Positions 57,283-62,198 of a stretch of 62,198 bases of DNA are shown in pieces (the first letter of the stretch is position 1; each line of letters begins with the position of its first letter). The stretch is from CAVQRC01 sp963715045 (GTDB taxonomy: Bacteria; Planctomycetota; Planctomycetia; Pirellulales; Lacipirellulaceae). A model generated the notes under the pieces. The model was not told where the DNA came from. It did no database searches and worked only from the letters and a program-made list of their open reading frames with translations. The position numbers were made by a program, and so were the translations under genes. The DNA lies in contig CAVQRC010000027.1 of NCBI GenBank assembly GCA_963715045.1, positions 1 to 62,198 on the forward strand, in the 5' to 3' direction.

Positions 57283-57647
57283 TTCTTGCGGAGAAGGATC
57301 TAAGAGCCGATGTGAAAACGTGTTTCAGCTACCAAATGCCCCGTTCGTGGGACACGCTCAGCGAGGTTTCTGGACAGGTTTGAGGGTCTGGCGAACGCAC
57401 CGCCGTGAAAAGCCCGGGGAGGAATACTGAATTCGACCGTTCAGGACAAGCTCAAACCCTGATGAGGTGCGTGGATTCCTGAGGCCTCAGGGGGAGCGGG
57501 CCTCGTCCCGGGCGGGGCGTTCGCAGCCTGCTTGGGTGCTGAAACGGGCTGGTTTGGGCTGGTATCGCTGAAACGGCCCGGCACTGAATGACTCAGGACT
57601 AATGACTCAACCGGATCTTGAAAGACCCGCTAGCTGAATCGACGTCC
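57283..57647. other. Intergenic region between dnaB and bamA
   Basis: No gene, terminator hairpin or repeat is supported. It should include the bamA promoter and the end of the dnaB transcript. Confidence 0.45.
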
Positions 57648-59085
57648 TCAGAATTCGTTGGCGTACTGCTCGAATTCGTCGTAGGGGCGATTGGCGTAGT
57701 TTTCGAAGCGGGTGAAGTCGTGAATCCAGGCGAGTTTGACGTCGCCGATCGGCCCATTACGCTGTTTCTGGACGATGAGCTCGGCCTCGCCTTTGACGCG
57801 TTCGCGATCCTCTTCGTTCGTCTGATAGTACTCTTCCCGATGCACGAACATGACGACATCCGCGTCCTGTTCGATCGCCCCAGATTCACGAAGATGGCTG
57901 AGTCTGGGCTTATTATCTTTGGCGGCCTCGGCCTGGCGGTTGAGCTGGGCGAGGCAGAGGACGGGAATGTCGAGTTCGCGGGCGAGCCCCTTGAGCCTGC
58001 GAGCGATCTTGGCGACCTGTTCCTGCCTCGGATCGGACGGATTGTCGGGCTCGATGAGCTGCAGGTAGTCGATCACGATCAGGCGGAGCGCCTCGCGACG
58101 TTTGAGCCGCCGGGCTTCGGCCGCGATCTCGGTCATCGTGCGGGATGGCGAGTCGTCGATAAACAGCGGAGCCTGGCTGACTTCGGCCGAAGTTTCGACA
58201 AGTCGCTCCATTTCTTCTGCCGAAATGCGGCCGTTACGGACTTTCTTATTGTCGACGCGGGCAACCGAGCAGAGCAGTCGATCGCCGAGCTCCACCGCGG
58301 ACATTTCAAGGCTCACGAACAAGACCGGGTGACGGCATCTCAGACTGACATGTTCGGCGATGTTCATGGCCAGCGCTGTTTTTCCCATACTGGGTCGGGC
58401 GGCAAGGATCAGCAGCTCCGATCCGTGCAGGCCACCGGTCAACTCGTCGTAATCGTCGAATCCCGATTCAAGCCCCGCGGATGCGTGATGCCGCATCCGG
58501 GAATCGATCCGCACCATCGCTTCCTGCAGCACGTCGCGGATGCTGGCAACTTCCCCGCCACCCTTGCGTTCGAGAATGGCGAAGATTTTTTCTTCGGCCC
58601 GGCCGAGCATCGTGCGGGCATCGGTGGTGGGATCGTACGCTTCGCGGAGGATGTCGGTGCTGCTGAGGATCAGGGAGCGGAGAATGGATTTCTGCCGCAC
58701 GATCTGGGCGTAATGCTCCGCATGAGCGGAGGTCGGCACGGCAGTGGCGACTTCGGCCAGATAAGCGCCTCCGCCGACCTCTTCGAAAATGCCGGCGCGC
58801 TCGAGTTGTTCGACGAGAAGCATCGCGTCGACCTTTTCGCCCGCATCGTGCATTTGCAGGATGTGCTGGTAGATGCGGGCGTTGGCATCGTCGTAGAAGT
58901 CCTCGGCACGTACGATGAGCGCAGACTTCATCACAAACCTGGGGCAGTAAAAGGATGCTCCCCAGAACGGCCTTTTCGGCGTCTACATTGCAGGGCAGTT
59001 GTCGCTCGAGCAACGTATCGAGCGGGGTCTCTGAGGAGCGGCTTCGCGTCCGCGTACCCATCGGCCGGCTTCCGTTCTGTGCCAT
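57648..59085 (-). CDS. dnaB: Replicative DNA helicase DnaB, one frame change
   Basis: An AAGGA lies before the ATG at 59085 (MAQNGSRPMGTRTRSRSSET). The N-terminal domain reads LLERQLPCNVDAEKAVLGSI then LLLPQV. The frame changes near 58935 and resumes with MKSALIVRAEDFYDDANARI. The RecA-like domain has Walker A LAARPSMGKTALAMN, LFVSLEMSAVELGDRLLCSV, Walker B RLIVIDYLQLIEPDN, and LSHLRESGAIEQDADVVMFV. It is about 479 residues, normal for DnaB, the hexameric helicase at the replication fork. The break in this essential gene is best explained by a sequence error. Confidence 0.95.
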
Positions 59086-59217
59086 CAGGGAGTCCTTGCT
59101 TGGTATGGGAAATCGAAGAGGCAACCACCGACTCAGCGTACCGCACTCCCCCCGGTCGTCAACGCCACGCGAATCGTGGCGGTCACCCGTGGCATTTTCT
59201 CGCTGAAAAGGCGTGGC

Positions 59218-59257
59218 GAATGGGCGAATGGGCTGATGGGCGAATGGGCAGATGGGC
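59218..59257 (+). repeat. Octanucleotide tandem repeat, five units
   Basis: Five eight-base units: GAATGGGC, GAATGGGC, TGATGGGC, GAATGGGC, AGATGGGC. It lies between divergent dnaB and the GH36-like gene, about 100 bp before the latter's start, so unit number could affect promoter spacing. Confidence 0.8.
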
Positions 59258-59355
59258 GGGTCGGCAACGCTTCGCAGTGATGACACAGGCGAAGCATGTT
59301 CCTGGAGCGTCGCGGGGATTGAAGTTGCGGGCGTACTCTGGGAGATTCTGTCCGT

Positions 59356-61711
59356 ATGAGCACGCATTTTCTCAGGTGGACTCGTTGGCTGCTGTGCCTG
59401 ATGACGATCCCGTTCACGGCGCCGCTATTCGCTGAGGAGTTTCGGATCGCCAACGAGTATCTGGTGTTGGCCTGGAATGGCCAGAGCGGCGAGCTTCGTT
59501 CGCCCACGGTGCCCTCGGTGGCAGTCCGTTCCCTGCAATGGCCGTGGAAGGTCGCCCGGGTCGAGCGCTCAACGCGATCGCACCCTGAATTCGGCAACGG
59601 CGAATCGCTGCGACTGCGGCATGAGAACGGCTGGACTACCGACCTGGCGTTGTTCGCCGAATCCCGGTTTCTGCATTGCCTGACGACGGTGACGCACCTG
59701 GGGGAGAATCCGCTGGTGGTCCGCGAACTTCCGTCGGCAACTTGGCTCGTAGAACTCGGCGTACCCACGACCCACATGCGAGTGGTCGGAACGGGCGGGC
59801 TGACTGGCGTGGCCGACGCCCAGGGAAGCTACACATTTTCGATTCTCGCAGATCCGGAATCGCGTCGTGGCGTGGTGACGGCGTGGCTGACGCATCGTCA
59901 GGCAACCGGTGTCTTCTTTCCCACGATGCGTACCGACACAAACGGCACCACGGCTGCGCAGATTCGCTGCGTGCAGCAGTTCGGTCGCTTGCAGGTCGAC
60001 GGGGGGACGTCGCGCGAAACCGATACGCTGCTGATTGGACTCTGCGGCGACTGTCGAGCAGGAATTGAAGCGTACGCGGCGGCAGTTGCCCGCAACGAAA
60101 GAATTCAGCTCAAGCCCAAGCCGAATGTCTACTGCACGTGGTATCACGCCGGTGCGTCCGACGCCCAAAAGCTGACGGACAATACGAGATTTGCAGCCGC
60201 TCAGTTGTTGCCGTTCGGCCTCAACGTCATGCAGATCGATGATCTCTGGCAGACTTCATTGCCAGGGGAAATGGCTGAGACAGTCGATGCTTCGACGATT
60301 CTCAAGCACGGACCATACAAAGTGTTCGTCGAGGCAAATCAGAATTATCCGCAGGGGATGGCGGCCATGGCGAACGAGATTCGCCGGCAGCGGATGATCC
60401 CCGGAATCTGGTTCATGCCGTTTGCCGGGAACCACCACAACCCTTATTTCAACCACGAGATCTTTGCCAGGCGTGCCGACGGGACCGTCTTCGATGACGA
60501 TGTCGCGAAGTGGTCCGGTTCGTGCATCGACCTCAGTCATCCGCTGGGTGAGGCATTCGTCCGCGAGCGTGTGAAGCGGATTTATGACTGGGGCTATCGC
60601 TATTTCAAAATTGACGGCGCACACAGGCATCCCCAGTCCTAACATCTACGTCAATACGTTTTACAAAAACGATCGCTTCGGCGAAGCGATCCTGCACGAC
60701 CCGCGGGTCACGCACGCTCAGGCGTACCGTCGCGGGCTGGGGATCCTGCGAGAGGAATCGCCGGATGCGTTCGTGCTGGGGTGCAACGTTTCGCAGAACA
60801 TGCGTAGTATGGGCCCCGCGTTCGGTCTGCTCGACGCCATGCGGATCGGCCCTGACAACGGCAGCGCGAGCCGAGGAGACTGGAACCAGGTCACGCTGGG
60901 TGCCTGGCACGGAACGAATCTCTACTTTCTGAACAACCGGGTGTGGCACAACGATCCCGATCCGGTCTACGTTCGCCCGTCGAACCCGCTGGAGAGTGCC
61001 CGCTGGATGTGCACCTGGATGGCGATCTCCGGATCCCTGCACACCTCGAGCGAACAGTACGGCGAGCTGCCCGCCGCACGACTCGATTTGCTCAAGCGTT
61101 GCCTGCCGAGCCACCGACTCGCTGCCAGGCCGGTCGATTATCTCAAGCGCGATCGGCCACGTGTGTGGCGCGTCAGCAATGATCGGCTCACGGTGATCGG
61201 GCTATTCAACTGGGATCAGAAGCAACCTGTTGAGATTTGCGAGCCGCTCGATCGTATCGAGCTGGATCCGCAACAGACCTACGTCGCATTCGACTATTGG
61301 GCCAATCGATTCGTCGCCCCCTTCACGGGCGAGCTGGACCGAACGTTGCCGGGGGGCACGTGCCAGAGTCTCGCCGTCCGCCCGGCGGTGGACCATCCGC
61401 AGGTCATCGGCACGTCCCGCCACGTGACCCAGGGTTTGATAGATATGAGGCAGGAACTCTGGAACCAGGAAGACCGGTCGCTGCGGGGGACCTCCGAAGT
61501 CGTCGCCGGGGATGTCTACGAATTGCGAGTTGTGGTTCCCGGTGGGTTCGAGAGGGGCAACACCCTGGCGACGTGTTCCGACGCAACTTGCGAGATCGTC
61601 AACCGCGCCGCTGACCCCGCGGATACATTGCGGGTGGTCATCCTGCCGAAGAAGACCGGTCTCGCATCTTGGAGGCTGAGATTCCAAGAACCTATCCCAG
61701 AATCTGAGTGA
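59356..61711 (+). CDS. Secreted GH36/clan-D-like alpha-galactosidase, one frame change
   Basis: The signal peptide is MSTHFLRWTRWLLCLMTIPF with cleavage after LFAEE. An N-terminal beta-supersandwich precedes a barrel: KPNVYCTWYHAGASDAQKL, LNVMQIDDLWQ, RMIPGIWFMPFAGNHHNPYF, and the nucleophile region DWGYRYFKIDG. The frame changes just after it, near 60625. The barrel continues NIYVNTFYKNDRFGEAILHD, ESPDAFVLGCNVSQNMRSMG, DAMRIGPDNGSASRGDWNQV and a C-terminal beta domain (VIGLFNWDQKQPVEICEPLD, QTYVAFDYWANRF). The YFKID and QIDD motifs are those of GH36/GH27 retaining alpha-galactosidases. The last residues (EPIPESE) come from DNA related to the DUF2971-like gene, so the original end may be lost. 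Confidence 0.75.
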
Positions 61712-61764
61712 ACGCGTCCCACGGCCGGGAAATCCGCTTGCTGAAATCAGTTTTGGGATCGGCT
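61682..61764 (-). pseudogene. Fragment related to the DUF2971-like gene at 43926-44780
   Basis: These 83 bases align without gaps to 44331-44413, with about 70% identity by eye. The minus strand here reads QPIPKLISASGFPGRGTRSL then RFWDRFLES, against EPISEPVSATEFPARGMHSL then GLWERYLEG in the DUF2971-like protein. The fragment begins inside the last codons of the GH36-like gene. No other part of the DUF2971 gene was found around it. Confidence 0.5.
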
Positions 61765-62118
61765 GTGAGAGGTTTCCGGTGCTTTTCTCTGCAGATTCCA
61801 CCTTCCAATCTACAAGCTCACATGGGCGGGATTAGTTGCCACACGGCGCAAATTTCATGCGCTGCTGGCCTGGCACATCCCGACATGCCGCTGTTGATCC
61901 ACAAGTATGGCGCGGTCGCGCTTGCCAAGACCCTCGCGGAGAATGACATCTTCATTGATGCTTGCGGTTCGGCCCGGAACTCGCAACCTGAGATATCAGC
62001 CGATCGCGAGGATGCGTCTGGCCAAAACCAATCGGCACCGATTCAGAAAAATACCCGGTGATCTGCCGCCGCCACAAGCCGAGTGCCGGGCGAATCCGCT
62101 TCGCACAGATTGCCGTTT
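61765..62118. other. Gap with no recognisable gene
   Basis: About 350 bp in which I see no supported gene. A plus-strand frame contains HPDMPLLIHKYGAVALAKTL but has no convincing start or family. Confidence 0.4.
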
Positions 62119-62198
62119 TCACTCGATCCGATCATTGGGAATGACGATTTTGTCCAGAAAGTTGTAGTACTCAATACCCTCCAGGATCCCGGCCGCAT
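62119..62198 (-). CDS. C-terminal end of a gene entering from the right edge
   Basis: The minus strand reads AAGILEGIEYYNFLDKIVIP then NDRIE and a TGA stop at 62119-62121. It is protein-like with conserved-looking aromatic and Ile residues. Only 25 codons are in the window, so the family cannot be named. Confidence 0.4.
   Translation of the reverse strand, partial: AAGILEGIEYYNFLDKIVIPNDRIE

Noticed and set aside
57618..59435. 605-codon open frame opposite dnaB
   Set aside because: A shadow of dnaB. It also runs through the octamer repeat region, where it reads WANGRM-type low complexity.

Overview
The window looks like a chromosomal piece of a planctomycete, most likely Pirellulales-like. 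It is GC-rich and carries features typical of that group: formylglycine sulfatases, a DUF1501 protein with a Tat signal next to a DUF1553/DUF1549 cytochrome-c-like protein, dockerin-type repeats of the form DGDVDGEDFLIWQ, PEP-CTERM tails, an LEPR-XLL-type N-terminus, and ECF sigma factors next to Ser/Thr kinases. Outer-membrane assembly (BamA) and replication (DnaB) genes are also present. No rRNA, tRNA, CRISPR array, transposase or phage gene was recognised.
Layout. (1) 0.1-8.7 kb, minus strand: a dockerin-repeat secreted protein and a giant LEPR-XLL / beta-repeat / YD-repeat (RHS-like) surface protein, both broken by many frame changes. (2) 9.2-14.5 kb, minus: ECF sigma factor, a Ser/Thr kinase fused to WD40 and HAF-like propeller repeats, and a small coupled membrane protein. 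(3) 15.6-26.2 kb, plus: FtsX-type permease, ABC ATPase, HlyD-type adaptor and fatty-acid desaturase, followed by a TPR-CHAT lipoprotein, a second ECF sigma factor and a membrane Ser/Thr kinase with a DUF4384-like outer domain. (4) 26.3-31.6 kb: a secreted hypothetical, a metzincin-like PEP-CTERM protease, a small coiled-coil protein and a CoA-disulfide-reductase/rhodanese fusion. (5) 31.6-32.6 kb: a non-coding patch with a long inverted repeat and a GAGTAC satellite. (6) 32.6-43.7 kb: two divergent sulfatases, a bestrophin remnant, the DUF1501/DUF1553 pair, repeat-rich DNA and a Tat-exported Gfo/Idh/MocA oxidoreductase. (7) 43.9-52.7 kb: a DUF2971-like protein, the GlgE-pathway operon glgE-glgB-glgM, and GTP-dependent PEP carboxykinase with a strong terminator. 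(8) 52.9-62.2 kb: two small secreted proteins, bamA, dnaB, a GH36-like secreted glycosidase and the end of a gene running in from the right.
How the genes fit together. Two ECF-sigma/kinase cassettes suggest phospho-signalling coupled to transcription; the second sits beside a caspase-like CHAT protease and is the best candidate for an undescribed system. The ABC exporter plus desaturase looks like lipid modification and export. Sulfatases, GH36, the oxidoreductase and the DUF1501/1553 pair fit breakdown of sulfated or complex polysaccharides. GlgE/GlgB/GlgM makes storage alpha-glucan.
Caution. Single-base frame changes occur throughout, including in conserved genes (dnaB, bamA, glgB, pckG). 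Many are therefore probably indel errors in the assembly rather than true pseudogenes. They are densest left of about 20 kb. Reconstructed coordinates below join the frames by eye, and breakpoints are approximate.
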